Shown piece by piece: positions 8,588 to 20,285 of a stretch of 64,000 nucleotides of DNA. Source of the stretch: Actinomycetota bacterium (GTDB taxonomy: Bacteria; Actinomycetota; Actinomycetes; S36-B12; CAIYMF01); NCBI GenBank assembly GCA_020161245.1, contig JAIUOK010000013.1, forward strand, positions 1 to 64,000. The letters run 5' to 3'. The translations under genes were made by a program, and so were the position numbers. Under the pieces are notes generated by a model, which had not been told where the DNA came from, ran no database searches, and was given only the letters and a program-made list of their open reading frames with translations. The number at the start of each line of letters is the position of its first letter. The stretch's first letter is position 1.

Positions 8588-9615
8588 GCGGTGCGCCCGG
8601 CTCCGAGCAGCGCCGCGTCCTCCTCGCCGTGCACGGTGCGCGGGCCGAGGCGGTCGCGGTGGCGCAGCAGATCGCCTCGGCCCTCACCGACGCGGGGGTC
8701 GAGGTGCGGGTGCAGTCCGACGCCGAGATCGTCGTCGACGGCGCGCACCCGGTCGGCCTCGACGGGGCCGCCGAGGGCTGCGAGCTCGTCGTGGTGGTCG
8801 GGGGCGACGGCACCGTGCTGCGCGGCGCCGAGATGGCCCGTCCGTACGGAGTGCCGATCCTCGGCGTCAACCTCGGCCACGTCGGGTTCCTCGCCGAGGC
8901 CGAGCGCGACGAGGCCAGCACGGTCGTGCACGCGGTCGTGGGCCGCACCTGGACGGTGGAGGAGCGCACCACGCTCGACGTCGTGGTCACCCTCGACGGC
9001 GAGGTCGTGGCGCACGAGTGGGCCCTCAACGAAGCCTCGGTCGAGAAGGCGAGCCGCGAGCGGATGCTCGAGGTGCTCGTCGAGGTCGACGGCCGGCCGC
9101 TCTCGCGCTGGGGCGCCGACGGCGTCGTCGCCGCGACCCCCACCGGGTCCACCGCGTACGCGTTCTCCGCCGGCGGCCCGGTCGTGTGGCCCGAGGTCGA
9201 GGCGCTCGTCGTCGTGCCGATCAGCGCGCACGCCCTGTTCGCGCGGCCGCTGGTGGTGTCGCCGCGCAGCCGGATCGCCGTCGAGATCGTGCCCGGTCAG
9301 GCCGACGGCGGCGTGATGTGGTGCGACGGCCGGCGGCTCGTCGAGCTCGCTCCCGGCTCGCGCATCGAGATCACCCGCCACGTCTCCCCGGTGCGCTTCG
9401 CGCGCCTGCACCAGGCGCCGTTCACCGACCGGCTCGTCGCCAAGTTCGCGCTCCCGGTCGAGGGCTGGCGAGGCGGCCAGCAGCGCAGCAGCGGGGCGCA
9501 TCTGCGCAACGCCCACCACCACGGCAACCACGGGCCCGCCGACCACCACGAGCAGCACCACGCCGACGGCACGCCGCACGAGCACGGCGCGAGCGACCGC
9601 GAGGCCGACGGGTGA
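8584..9615 (+). CDS. nadK: NAD kinase with His-rich C-terminal tail
   Basis: A 343-residue protein from GTG 8584. The NAD kinase signature GGDGT is at residues 73-77, followed by GVNLGHVGFLAE and the NEASVEK dinucleotide-binding segment; PTGSTAYAFSAGG is also conserved. The enzyme makes NADP from NAD. The catalytic core ends near residue 298. The last ~40 residues are an appended low-complexity tail with about eleven histidines, including HHHGNH and HHEQHH, not part of the family core and possibly metal binding. Overlaps recN by 4 bp. Confidence 0.93.
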   Translation: MSGAPGSEQRRVLLAVHGARAEAVAVAQQIASALTDAGVEVRVQSDAEIVVDGAHPVGLDGAAEGCELVVVVGGDGTVLRGAEMARPYGVPILGVNLGHVGFLAEAERDEASTVVHAVVGRTWTVEERTTLDVVVTLDGEVVAHEWALNEASVEKASRERMLEVLVEVDGRPLSRWGADGVVAATPTGSTAYAFSAGGPVVWPEVEALVVVPISAHALFARPLVVSPRSRIAVEIVPGQADGGVMWCDGRRLVELAPGSRIEITRHVSPVRFARLHQAPFTDRLVAKFALPVEGWRGGQQRSSGAHLRNAHHHGNHGPADHHEQHHADGTPHEHGASDREADG

Positions 9616-11399
9616 TCGAGGAGATCCGCATCCGCGGACTCGGCGTCATCGACGACGCCGTGCTCGAGCCGCACGTCGGCTTCACGGCGCTGACCGGCGA
9701 GACCGGGGCCGGCAAGACGCTGGTGCTCACCGGTCTCGGGCTGCTCCTCGGCGGCCGTGCCGATCCCGGCGTCGTGAGGCCGGGCTCCGCCCGGGCCGAG
9801 GTGGAGGGTCGCTGGGCCCAGGTCCCAGACGGCGTGGTCGACCGGGTGCTCGACGCGGGCGGCGACCTCGACGACGGCGCGCTGGTCGTGGCGCGCACCG
9901 TCGCGGGGGAGGGGCGCAGCCGCGCGTTCGTCGGCGGGCGCAGCGTGCCCGCGTCGGTGCTCGCGGAGATGGCCGACGACCTCGTCGCGGTGCACGGCCA
10001 GAGCGACCAGCAGCGGCTGCTGGCACCGTCGCGGCAGCGCGCAGCCCTCGACCGCTTCGCCGGCGACGCCGTGCTCGCGCCGCGGTCGGCGTACCGCGAG
10101 GCGTACAACCGGCTGCGCGAGGTCGAGCGCGAGCTCGACGACATCACCATCCACGGCCGCGAGCGGGCGCAGGAGGCCGATCTGCTGCGCCACGGGCTCG
10201 ACGAGATCGCGGCCGTGCAGCCGCAGCCGGGCGAGGGCGAGGCGCTGGCGGCCGAGTCGTCGAGGCTCGGCCACGCCGAGGCGCTGCGCGAGGCAGCCGA
10301 GTCCGCTCACGCTGCGTTGCGGTCCGACGCCGACACCGCTGCCGACATCGACGCACTGGCGCTGCTGGCCTCCGCGCGCCGCGCGCTCGAGCAGCAGCGC
10401 GAGCACGACGCGGTGCTCGGCGGCCTGGCCGACCGGCTCGCGGATGCCGCGGCCGCCGTCGCCGACGTCGCCGCCGACCTCGCGTCCTACCCCGGCACCA
10501 TCGACGCCGATCCGCTGCGGCTCGCGGCGGTCGAGGAGCGCCGGGCCGCGCTGGCGTCCCTCACCCGCAAGTACGGCGCCACCGTCGACGACGTCCTGGC
10601 CTGGTCCGAGCGCGCGGCTGTGCGCCTCCTCGAGCTCGACGCCGACGACGAGCGGCTCGACGCCCTGCACGCTGAGCGAGAGTCGTTGCGCGCCGATCTC
10701 GGCCGTCTGGCGGGCGAGGTCAGCGCGGCGAGATCGGCTGCGGCCGAGCGGTTCTCGGCGATGGTCACCGCCGAGCTGGTCGAGCTCGCGATGCCGCACG
10801 CTGCGGTGTCGGTCGACGTCCGCCACCTGGAGCACCCCGACGGGGTCGACGTCGCGCTGGGCGGCGGCATCCGTCGGCTGGCCTTCGGCCCGTCCGGCGT
10901 CGACGAGGTCGAGCTGCTGCTCTCGCCGCACACCGGCGCACCCGCCCGTCCGATCGCCAAGGGCGCCAGCGGCGGCGAGCTCTCGCGGGTGATGCTCGCG
11001 GTGGAGGTCGTCTTCGCCGGCAGCGAGTCGGTGCCCACACTCGTCTTCGACGAGGTCGACGCCGGCGTCGGCGGCCGTGCGGCGGTCGAGGTGGGACGCC
11101 GGCTCGCCCGGCTGGCTCGGTCCGCGCAGGTCGTCGTCGTCACGCACCTGCCGCAGGTCGCCGCGTTCGCCGACCGCCACGTCGTCGTCGTGAAGAGCGA
11201 CGACGGCACCGTCACCACCTCCGGGCTCGCGGCCCTCGAGGACGACGAGCGGGTCGCCGAGCTCGCCCGCATGCTCGCCGGCCTCGAGGGTTCGTCGTCG
11301 GCGCGCGCCCACGCCGAGGAGCTGCTCGCGCTGGCCGCCGAGGAGCGAAACCCCACTCCGGGCACCCGGCCCGCCCGCACCAGGAAGGCACGCGCATGA
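9612..11399 (+). CDS. recN: DNA repair protein RecN
   Basis: A 595-residue SMC-like ATPase starting at GTG 9612 inside the nadK stop. Walker A is GETGAGKT (residues 29-36). A central coiled-coil region spans ~150-370. The ABC signature GASGGELSRVMLA lies near 450-462 and Walker B LVFDEVDAGVGG near 477-488; VVVTHLPQVAAFAD carries the switch His. RecN acts in double-strand-break repair and cohesion. Length and motif order are normal for the family. Its stop overlaps the DUF885 gene start (ATGA). Confidence 0.95.
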   Translation: MIEEIRIRGLGVIDDAVLEPHVGFTALTGETGAGKTLVLTGLGLLLGGRADPGVVRPGSARAEVEGRWAQVPDGVVDRVLDAGGDLDDGALVVARTVAGEGRSRAFVGGRSVPASVLAEMADDLVAVHGQSDQQRLLAPSRQRAALDRFAGDAVLAPRSAYREAYNRLREVERELDDITIHGRERAQEADLLRHGLDEIAAVQPQPGEGEALAAESSRLGHAEALREAAESAHAALRSDADTAADIDALALLASARRALEQQREHDAVLGGLADRLADAAAAVADVAADLASYPGTIDADPLRLAAVEERRAALASLTRKYGATVDDVLAWSERAAVRLLELDADDERLDALHAERESLRADLGRLAGEVSAARSAAAERFSAMVTAELVELAMPHAAVSVDVRHLEHPDGVDVALGGGIRRLAFGPSGVDEVELLLSPHTGAPARPIAKGASGGELSRVMLAVEVVFAGSESVPTLVFDEVDAGVGGRAAVEVGRRLARLARSAQVVVVTHLPQVAAFADRHVVVVKSDDGTVTTSGLAALEDDERVAELARMLAGLEGSSSARAHAEELLALAAEERNPTPGTRPARTRKARA

Positions 11400-13099
11400 C
11401 CTCGCCGATCTTCGAGCTCGCGTCGCGCATCGTCGACGGCACAGCCGAGTCGCACCCGATCGTCGCGACCTACATGGGCGTGCCGGGCTACGACCACCTG
11501 CTCACCGACTTCTCGCCCGCCGGCCACGACGCCCGCGCCGAGCAGGTGCGCGGCTGGCTCGCCGAGCTCGACGGCCTGCCGGTCGAGGGCGACGACGACC
11601 GCCTCGCGGCGGCGGTGATCCGCGAGCGGCTCGGCTCGCGCCTGTCGACGTACGACCTCGGCCTGCACCTGCGCGACGTCAACGTCCTCGGCAGCCCGGT
11701 GCAGCTGGTGCGCAACGCCTTCACGATGATGCCGACCGCCGACGACGAGGCGTGGGCGACGATCGCTGCGCGGCTGGAGGCCGTCCCGTCGGCGCTGGCC
11801 GGCATCCGCGCGTCGTTCGAGGCCGGCATCGATCAGGGCATCCTGCCGGCGCGCCGCCAGGTGCTCGGCGCCGCGACCATGACGGCGGTCTGCGCCGGTC
11901 TCGAGGCCACCACCGGGGAGCCGGTCCCGTGGTTCGCGACGTTCGTCGGCGGCTACACCGGCGACGACGACGCCCTGCGCGGCCGGCTGGCCCACGCAGC
12001 CGACGGGGCCACCGACGCCTATGCCGAGCTGACCGAGTGGATGCGCGGCTCGTACGCGCCCGTCGCCGTCGAGCACGACGGCGTGGGGCGCGACATCTAC
12101 GTGTCGATGGCCCGGGTCTACACCGGCAGCGACATCGATCCCGAGGACACCTACGCCTGGGGCTGGCAGGACCTCGCGCAGATCACCCATCGGATGAAGG
12201 CCTGCGCGCAGCGGCTCTACGGCGGCGTGACGCCGATCGAGGCGATGCAGCGCCTCGACGACGACCCCGAGTGGACCATCACCGGCGCTGAGAGCGCCCG
12301 CGCGTGGCTGCAGGGCATCACCGACGACGTAATCTCCCGGTTCGACGGCACCTACTTCGACATCCCCGAGCAGATGCTGCGCTGCGAGGTGATGCTCGCG
12401 CCGGCCGGTGCGGCTGCCGCGCCGTACTACACGGCTCCCAGCGAGGACTTCTCCCGTCCCGGCCGCACCTGGCTGCCGGTCGTCAGCGACTCGTTCCGCA
12501 AGTGGTGGCTGCTCTCGGTGTGGCACCACGAGTCGGTGCCCGGCCACCACCTGCAGCTCGGGTACGTGAAGACCCAGACCCATCGGCTCTCGCGGTTCCA
12601 GCGCATGGAGTTCGTCTCCGGCAACGGCGAGGGCTGGGCGCTGTACTCCGAGCGGCTCATGGACGAGCTCGGGTTCTACGGCGAGGCCGCCGACGAGCTC
12701 GGCTTCCTGTCCAACCAGGCGCTGCGCGCGGCCCGCGTCGTCCTCGACATCGGCCTGCACCTCGGGCTGGAGATCCCCGCCGACATCGACCCCGTGCTCA
12801 TCGAGGGTCTGGCGTCCGACCCGCGCGGCAGGGCCTGGGACGTCGACACCGCCCGCGACTTCCTCCGCGTCCGCGGCCTGCAGACCGATGCGTTCGCCTT
12901 CTCCGAGATCGACCGCTACCTCGGTCTGCCGGGGCAGGCGATCTGCTACAAGGTCGGCGAGCGCGAGTGGGTCGCCGCCCGCGCCGACGCAGAGGCGGCT
13001 GCGGGGGAGTCCTTCGACCTCAAGGCCTGGCACATGAAGGCGCTGTCGCTCGGGATCGTCGGCCTCGGCATCCTGCGCGAGGAGCTGGCGAAGGTCTGA
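11396..13099 (+). CDS. DUF885 family metallopeptidase-like protein
   Basis: A 567-residue protein from ATG 11396. The zinc-peptidase-like HESVPGHH motif is near residue 377-385 and EGWALY, carrying the likely third ligand Glu, near 411-416. Both are hallmarks of DUF885, related to M32/M3-type helical gluzincins. No signal peptide is seen, so it is probably cytosolic. Substrate is unknown. It ends the tlyA-nadK-recN translationally coupled run. Confidence 0.88.
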   Translation: MTSPIFELASRIVDGTAESHPIVATYMGVPGYDHLLTDFSPAGHDARAEQVRGWLAELDGLPVEGDDDRLAAAVIRERLGSRLSTYDLGLHLRDVNVLGSPVQLVRNAFTMMPTADDEAWATIAARLEAVPSALAGIRASFEAGIDQGILPARRQVLGAATMTAVCAGLEATTGEPVPWFATFVGGYTGDDDALRGRLAHAADGATDAYAELTEWMRGSYAPVAVEHDGVGRDIYVSMARVYTGSDIDPEDTYAWGWQDLAQITHRMKACAQRLYGGVTPIEAMQRLDDDPEWTITGAESARAWLQGITDDVISRFDGTYFDIPEQMLRCEVMLAPAGAAAAPYYTAPSEDFSRPGRTWLPVVSDSFRKWWLLSVWHHESVPGHHLQLGYVKTQTHRLSRFQRMEFVSGNGEGWALYSERLMDELGFYGEAADELGFLSNQALRAARVVLDIGLHLGLEIPADIDPVLIEGLASDPRGRAWDVDTARDFLRVRGLQTDAFAFSEIDRYLGLPGQAICYKVGEREWVAARADAEAAAGESFDLKAWHMKALSLGIVGLGILREELAKV

Positions 13100-15700
<2,601 letters not shown>

Positions 15701-15714
15701 GGCCCGCGAACCCC

Positions 15715-16419
15715 GTGACCGACGACGCCGGGTACGTCCTGCCGCCGACGTGGGCGGGCGACCCCGCCGCGCTCGCCGACGACGCCGACGAGCGCATCAC
15801 CACGCGCAGCGAGACGCTGCACCCGGGCATGGTCTGGGACCTGCGCCGCGACACCGTCGACCTCGGCGACGGCCAGACGGTCGTGCGCGAGTACGTCGCG
15901 CACCCGGGCGCGGTCGGCGTCCTGGCCCTCGACGACCGCGACCGTGTGCTGCTCATCCGCCAGTACCGACACCCGGTCGGCATGTCGCTGTGGGAGCCGG
16001 TGGCCGGCCTGCTCGACGTCGCCGACGAGTCGCCGCTGGCCGGTGCCGCGCGCGAGCTGGTCGAGGAGGCGGGTCTCGTCGCCGCCGACTGGGCTGTGCT
16101 CGTCGATCTCGAGAACTCTCCCGGCGGGTCGTCGGAGACCATCCGCTGCTACCTCGCACGCGGCCTGTCGCCGGCCCCGGGCGGCCGACCTCCGGGCGAC
16201 GGCGAGGAGCGCGACCTGCCGATCGCGTGGGTGCCCCTCGACGACGCCGTCGAGGCGGTGCTCGCCGGCCGGTTCACCGCGCCCCTCACCGTCGCGGCGT
16301 CGCTGGCCGCCTCGGTGTCGAGGTCGGCGGGCTGGCGGACGCTGCGTCCTGCCGACGCGCCCTGGCCGCAGCGCGTGCGTGTGGCCGGCAGCGGCCGCGC
16401 CCGGATCTACTCCAGCTAG
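15715..16419 (+). CDS. NUDIX hydrolase, ADP-ribose pyrophosphatase type
   Basis: A 234-residue protein from GTG 15715. The Nudix box spans GLLDVADESPLAGAARELVE plus EAGL. It has one more residue between the first Gly and the first Glu than the textbook consensus, a variant I recall from the mycobacterial ADP-ribose pyrophosphatase encoded beside pyrG. A conserved N-terminal dimerisation strand region precedes it. Likely hydrolyses ADP-ribose to AMP and ribose-5-phosphate. Its TAG stop lies in CTAG, shared with the convergent lrp gene. Confidence 0.85.
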   Translation: MTDDAGYVLPPTWAGDPAALADDADERITTRSETLHPGMVWDLRRDTVDLGDGQTVVREYVAHPGAVGVLALDDRDRVLLIRQYRHPVGMSLWEPVAGLLDVADESPLAGAARELVEEAGLVAADWAVLVDLENSPGGSSETIRCYLARGLSPAPGGRPPGDGEERDLPIAWVPLDDAVEAVLAGRFTAPLTVAASLAASVSRSAGWRTLRPADAPWPQRVRVAGSGRARIYSS

Positions 16420-16931
16420 AGAGGGATCCCCGCCCCGGGGAAGTGCTCGAACACCAGGCTGGTCTGGGTCGACTCCGTCTCCGGCCGCGACGACAGCGTC
16501 TTGGTCACGAAGTCGCGCAGGCCCTCGGTGTCCGACGCCGCCACGTGCACGAGGAAGTCGAACGCGCCCGCGACGAAGTACACGTTGAGCACACCGGGCT
16601 CGTGCGCCAGCCGCTCGCCGATCTCGCGCAGGCTGCCGCGTGCCCCGGGCCGCACCCGTACCGAGACCATGGCCTGCAGGCCGGCTCCGATCCGGGCGTG
16701 GTCGACGTCGGCGCGGAACCCGCGGATCACGCCGCGCTTGACCAGGTTCTGGGTGCGCAGCAGGCACGTGGACGGCGCGACGCCGACCCGGTCGGCGAGC
16801 ACGTTGTTGGGCAGCCGGCCGTCGCGCACGAGCTCGGCCAGGATCTCGCGGTCGAGGGCGTCGAGCGGCTTGTGAACCGGATTCGGCGCCGTGGTCGACT
16901 TCACAGGCTTCGTCGTACGGGATGCGGGCAC
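16416..16931 (-). CDS. Lrp/AsnC-family regulator (probable ald regulator)
   Basis: A 171-residue protein. GTG 16931 lies six bases after a TATACT -10 box, so the transcript is probably leaderless. Residues ~20-75 are the AsnC-type HTH (LDREILAELVRDGRLPNNVL and VGVAPSTCLLRTQNLVKRG). The rest is the RAM effector domain, with GAFDFLVHV as the typical central strand. It diverges from ald with a palindrome between them, which fits AldR-like control of alanine dehydrogenase by amino acids. Its end shares CTAG with the convergent NUDIX gene. Confidence 0.9.
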   Translation of the reverse strand: MPASRTTKPVKSTTAPNPVHKPLDALDREILAELVRDGRLPNNVLADRVGVAPSTCLLRTQNLVKRGVIRGFRADVDHARIGAGLQAMVSVRVRPGARGSLREIGERLAHEPGVLNVYFVAGAFDFLVHVAASDTEGLRDFVTKTLSSRPETESTQTSLVFEHFPGAGIPL

Positions 16932-16937
16932 TAGCCG

Positions 16938-16958
16938 AGTATACCGAATCAGATTCGG
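16938..16958. promoter_or_regulatory. lrp -10 box and perfect palindromic operator
   Basis: AGTATA at 16938-16943 is the minus-strand TATACT of lrp. Directly beside it CCGAATC (16944-16950), one base, and GATTCGG (16952-16958) form a perfect 15-bp palindrome. It lies where an Lrp-family protein would repress its own gene and control the divergent ald. A partial repeat (GGATTCGG) lies inside lrp near 16880. Confidence 0.75.
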
Positions 16959-17039
16959 CAGTCCTCCCCAAGAACCGGTCCTGGGTTCATCCTTCTGCCC
17001 ATCCCGAGGATCGTCCCCGAGGACTGAGAGGCGAGCGCA

Positions 17040-18158
17040 GTGAAGGTCGGCATCCCCCGCGAGGTCAAGAACCACGAGTACCGGGTGGCCATCACCCCGG
17101 CCGGCGTGTTCGAGCTGGCGAAGAACGGCCACGAGGTCTACATCGAGAGGGACGCCGGCGCCGGCTCCTCGATCCCCGACGCCGAGTACGTCGCTGCCGG
17201 AGCCACGATCCTGCCCACGGCCGACGACGTCTGGGCCACCGGCGACCTCATCCTCAAGGTCAAGGAGCCCATCGCGGAGGAGTACCACCGCATGCGCGCC
17301 GGCCAGACCCTGTTCACCTACCTCCACCTCGCCGCGTCGCGCGAGTGCACCGAGGCGCTGGTCAAGGCCGGCGTCACGGGCATCGCCTACGAGACCGTCG
17401 AGCTGCCCGACCGCTCGCTGCCGCTGCTGGCCCCGATGTCGGAGGTCGCCGGACGCCTCGCCCCGCAGGTCGGCGCCCACGCCCTCATGCGCGCCAACGG
17501 CGGCCGCGGCGTCCTCATGGGCGGCGTGTCCGGCACCTACGCCGCGAAGGTCGTCGTCCTCGGCGCCGGAGTGTCGGGCCAGAACGCCGCTGCCATCGCG
17601 CTCGGCATGCAGGCCGAGGTGCTGCTGCTCGATCTGAACATCGCCCGCCTGCGCCAGATGGACGCGATCTACCAGGGGCACGTGCAGACGATCGCGAGCA
17701 ACTCCTTCGAGGTCGAGCGCGCGGTGCTCGACGCCGACATGGTGATCGGCGCGGTGCTCGTGCCCGGCGCCAAGGCGCCCAAGCTCATCAGCAACGAGCT
17801 CGTGTCGCGGATGAAGCCGGGCTCGGTGCTCGTCGACATCGCGATCGACCAGGGCGGCTGCTTCGAGGACTCGCGCCCCACGACCCACGCCGACCCGACC
17901 TACACCGTGCACAACTCGGTGTTCTACTGCGTGGCGAACATGCCGGGCGCGGTGCCCAACACCTCGACCTACGCGCTGACCAACGTGACGCTGCCGTACG
18001 CGGTGGCGCTGGCCAACAAGGGCTGGAAGCAGGCGCTGCAGGACGACCGCGCGCTCGCGCTCGGCCTCAACACCCACGACGGCCAGATCACCTACGGCGC
18101 CGTCGCGGAGGCCTTCCCCGATCTCGCGTCGACCACGCTGGAGTCGGTGCTCGCCTGA
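17040..18158 (+). CDS. ald: Alanine dehydrogenase
   Basis: A 372-residue enzyme interconverting L-alanine and pyruvate/ammonia with [23 protein letters not shown] is the family N-terminus. LKVKEP and TYLHLA carry the active-site Lys and His. [14 protein letters not shown] is the NAD-binding glycine motif. Start GTG 17040 has GAGAGG upstream. It diverges from the Lrp gene across a ~108-base region containing the palindromic operator, so it is probably induced by alanine or nutrient shift. A terminator follows at 18183. Confidence 0.97.
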   Translation: MKVGIPREVKNHEYRVAITPAGVFELAKNGHEVYIERDAGAGSSIPDAEYVAAGATILPTADDVWATGDLILKVKEPIAEEYHRMRAGQTLFTYLHLAASRECTEALVKAGVTGIAYETVELPDRSLPLLAPMSEVAGRLAPQVGAHALMRANGGRGVLMGGVSGTYAAKVVVLGAGVSGQNAAAIALGMQAEVLLLDLNIARLRQMDAIYQGHVQTIASNSFEVERAVLDADMVIGAVLVPGAKAPKLISNELVSRMKPGSVLVDIAIDQGGCFEDSRPTTHADPTYTVHNSVFYCVANMPGAVPNTSTYALTNVTLPYAVALANKGWKQALQDDRALALGLNTHDGQITYGAVAEAFPDLASTTLESVLA

Positions 18159-18182
18159 CCTGGATCGCCTGGGGCACCCCTC

Positions 18183-18219
18183 GGGAGGGGCCGGACCGCG
18201 CTGCGGGCCGGCCCCTCCC
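18183..18219. terminator. Terminator between ald and the convergent gene
   Basis: A perfect 12-bp GC stem, GGGAGGGGCCGG at 18183-18194 with its complement at 18208-18219, lies in the short space between two convergent genes. Confidence 0.75.
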
Positions 18220-18223
18220 GCGT

Positions 18224-18997
18224 CTACAGCCGGCTCGCGGCGGGCACGCCCTCGAGCCTGATCGACAGCGGTGCCGTGACGAGCTGCCCGGCGTCGACGT
18301 CGAGCACGCGGACGAGCAGGCGCGACGTCGACGTCATCGACGTCCGGGCGGCCACCGGCACCGCTGAGCCGCACGACGATGCGGGCACGACCAGGCCGTC
18401 GAGGAGCGCAGCCACGTCGATGGCCGACTGCACGCGCAGCACGTCGACGACGTAGCCGCCGGGACCGCCTGCGCCGCACGGGATCGTGACGGTCCCACGG
18501 ACGATGTAGCTGCCGGGGGTGGCACCGGCCGCGGACAGCACGCCGGGGGAGTAGCCGGGGTTGGCCGACTGCGCGACCGAGCTGCGCACCATGTCGAAGC
18601 GGGGCACGGGCACTGCTGCCAGCAGCTCGGCGGACGTGCGCCCGCCGAGCCGGGCGGCGTCGACGTCGGTGCGCGCACGCGCGACGATCGCGCCGGCGTC
18701 GAGCCCGTCGACCTTGTCGGCATCGAGGTGCGCGACCCGACCTGTGGCGTTGGTCGTGAACGGCGGTGCCGCGGTGGTCGCGGTCAGCAGCCGCAGCGCA
18801 GGTCCGGCCGCGGTGGTGCGCACGACCGTCGGCGCGTCCGCGGCGTTGAGCCGGCCGAGGAGCACGCTGCTGCCGGTGGCCGCATAGGCGGCACCGTCGA
18901 GGAGGAGGGCGCCGCCGCCTGCGGCGAGCAGCAGGGCGACGCCGCCGGTGAGGGCACGGCGGAGCCGGCTGCGGGAGGGCGAGAGCGAGAGGGTCAT
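18224..18997 (-). CDS. Secreted hypothetical protein
   Basis: A 257-residue protein. ATG 18997 follows AGGAG; the longer frame start at 19027 has no such signal. Residues 1-37 form a signal peptide ending AYAATG. The mature part has [13 protein letters not shown] and the motif ADKVDGLDA, a phrase that recurs in actinobacterial surface and tail-fibre-like beta proteins. Two Cys may pair. Function unknown; export is the only supported statement. Confidence 0.65.
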   Translation of the reverse strand: MTLSLSPSRSRLRRALTGGVALLLAAGGGALLLDGAAYAATGSSVLLGRLNAADAPTVVRTTAAGPALRLLTATTAAPPFTTNATGRVAHLDADKVDGLDAGAIVARARTDVDAARLGGRTSAELLAAVPVPRFDMVRSSVAQSANPGYSPGVLSAAGATPGSYIVRGTVTIPCGAGGPGGYVVDVLRVQSAIDVAALLDGLVVPASSCGSAVPVAARTSMTSTSRLLVRVLDVDAGQLVTAPLSIRLEGVPAASRL

Positions 18998-19153
18998 GGG
19001 GGCTCCTGCGTGGAGGGCATCGGACACCGCGACCCTGGGGCGCCGAGCCCGCCCCGTCCGGACGAGGAGGTGGTGGGCTGGGGACGGCTCGCCGCAGGCC
19101 TGGCCTGGGGACGGAGGACGTCGTCGGCACGGGAGGGTCGTCGTTATGTCAGG

Positions 19154-19159
19154 TAGCGT
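19154..19159 (+). promoter_or_regulatory. -10 element TAGCGT, xerD
   Basis: TAGCGT lies seven bases before GTG 19167, consistent with a leaderless xerD transcript. It argues against the upstream ATG 19146, which overlaps the promoter. Confidence 0.5.
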
Positions 19160-19166
19160 GAGGACC

Positions 19167-20150
19167 GTGGACGGGGAGCACGGGACCGGCCGGCCGGAGC
19201 AGGCGGGCGCCGAGGGCGCCGCCGCGCGGCCTACCCCGCTGGCCCGCGCGGTGCGGCTCTACCTCGACCACCTGCAGGTGGAGCGCGGGCTGGCGGCCAA
19301 CTCCCTGTCGGCCTACCGCCGCGATCTGGCGCGCTACCTCGAGTTCGCCGCCGGCCGCGGCATCAGCGACCCCGCCCAGGTGGCCGAGGCCGATGTGGCC
19401 GACTTCCTGGTGGCGCTGCGGGCGGGAGGGCCCGACCATCCGCCGCTGGCGGCGTCGTCGGCGGGCCGCACGGTCGTCGCGGTCCGCGGGTTCCACCGCT
19501 TCGCCGCCCGGGAGGGGCTCGCCTCCCTCGATCCGGGCAAGGACGTCCGGCCGCCCACCCAGGTGCGCCGGCTCCCCAAGGCCATCCCGATCGAGGACGT
19601 CGAGGCGATCCTGGCGGCGGCCGGCGGCGACGAGCCGCGCCAGCTGCGCGACCGGGCGCTGCTGGAGGTCCTCTACGGCACCGGTGCGCGCATCTCGGAG
19701 GCCGTGGGCCTCGACGTCGACGACCTCGACCTGGGCTCGGCGTCGGTGCTGCTGCGGGGCAAGGGCTCCAAGGAGCGTCTCGTCCCCGTGGGCCGGATGG
19801 CGGTCGCGGCGGTCGAGGCGTACCTGGTCCGCGGCCGCCCGGCGCTCGCGGCCGCCGGCAAGGGCAATGCGGCGCTGTTCCTCAACGCCCGGGGCGGGCG
19901 GCTGACGCGGCAGTCGGCCTGGTCGGTGCTGGCGGCGGCGGTCGAGCGGGCCGGTGTCCGTGCCGAGGTCTCGCCGCACACGTTGCGGCACAGCTTCGCC
20001 ACCCACCTGCTCGACGGCGGCGCCGACGTCCGCGTCGTCCAGGAGCTGCTCGGCCACGCGTCGGTGACCACGACGCAGATCTACACCCTGGTCACGGTCG
20101 ACCGCCTGCGCGAGGTGTACGCACTCGCGCACCCGCGCGCCCGCGGGTGA
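19167..20150 (+). CDS. xerD: Tyrosine recombinase XerD
   Basis: A 327-residue recombinase. The N-terminal SAM-like core-binding domain ([20 protein letters not shown]) is followed by the catalytic domain with Arg in [12 protein letters not shown], Lys in [34 protein letters not shown] and the nucleophile Tyr directly after, in IYT. Location before parA-scpA-scpB is the conserved place of chromosomal XerD in actinobacteria, so it resolves chromosome dimers rather than serving an integron or phage. No dif-like site was recognised here. ATG 19146 would add seven residues. Confidence 0.93.
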   Translation: MDGEHGTGRPEQAGAEGAAARPTPLARAVRLYLDHLQVERGLAANSLSAYRRDLARYLEFAAGRGISDPAQVAEADVADFLVALRAGGPDHPPLAASSAGRTVVAVRGFHRFAAREGLASLDPGKDVRPPTQVRRLPKAIPIEDVEAILAAAGGDEPRQLRDRALLEVLYGTGARISEAVGLDVDDLDLGSASVLLRGKGSKERLVPVGRMAVAAVEAYLVRGRPALAAAGKGNAALFLNARGGRLTRQSAWSVLAAAVERAGVRAEVSPHTLRHSFATHLLDGGADVRVVQELLGHASVTTTQIYTLVTVDRLREVYALAHPRARG

Positions 20151-20229
20151 CGAGACCACCACGGGGCCCCTGACCTGCGGAGATGCCCGCCGCACGGGTG
20201 CTCTCCCGGAACAGCGCCGCCGTCCGGCC

Positions 20230-20259
20230 TTGCTTCGGCCGCTACCCCGCGCCTAGGGT
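20230..20259 (+). promoter_or_regulatory. parA promoter
   Basis: TTGCTT at 20230-20235 and TAGGGT at 20254-20259 with an 18-base spacer. The short leader contains a perfect ATCGCC-AA-GGCGAT hairpin ending a few bases before the parA ATG, which could limit translation start. Confidence 0.55.
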
Positions 20260-20285
20260 GACGCTCCATCGCCAAGGCGATCAGA

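Noticed and set aside
19167..20150. XerD-like recombinase as a mobile-element integrase
   Set aside because: Its neighbours and full XerD motifs fit the housekeeping gene, and there are no attachment repeats around it.
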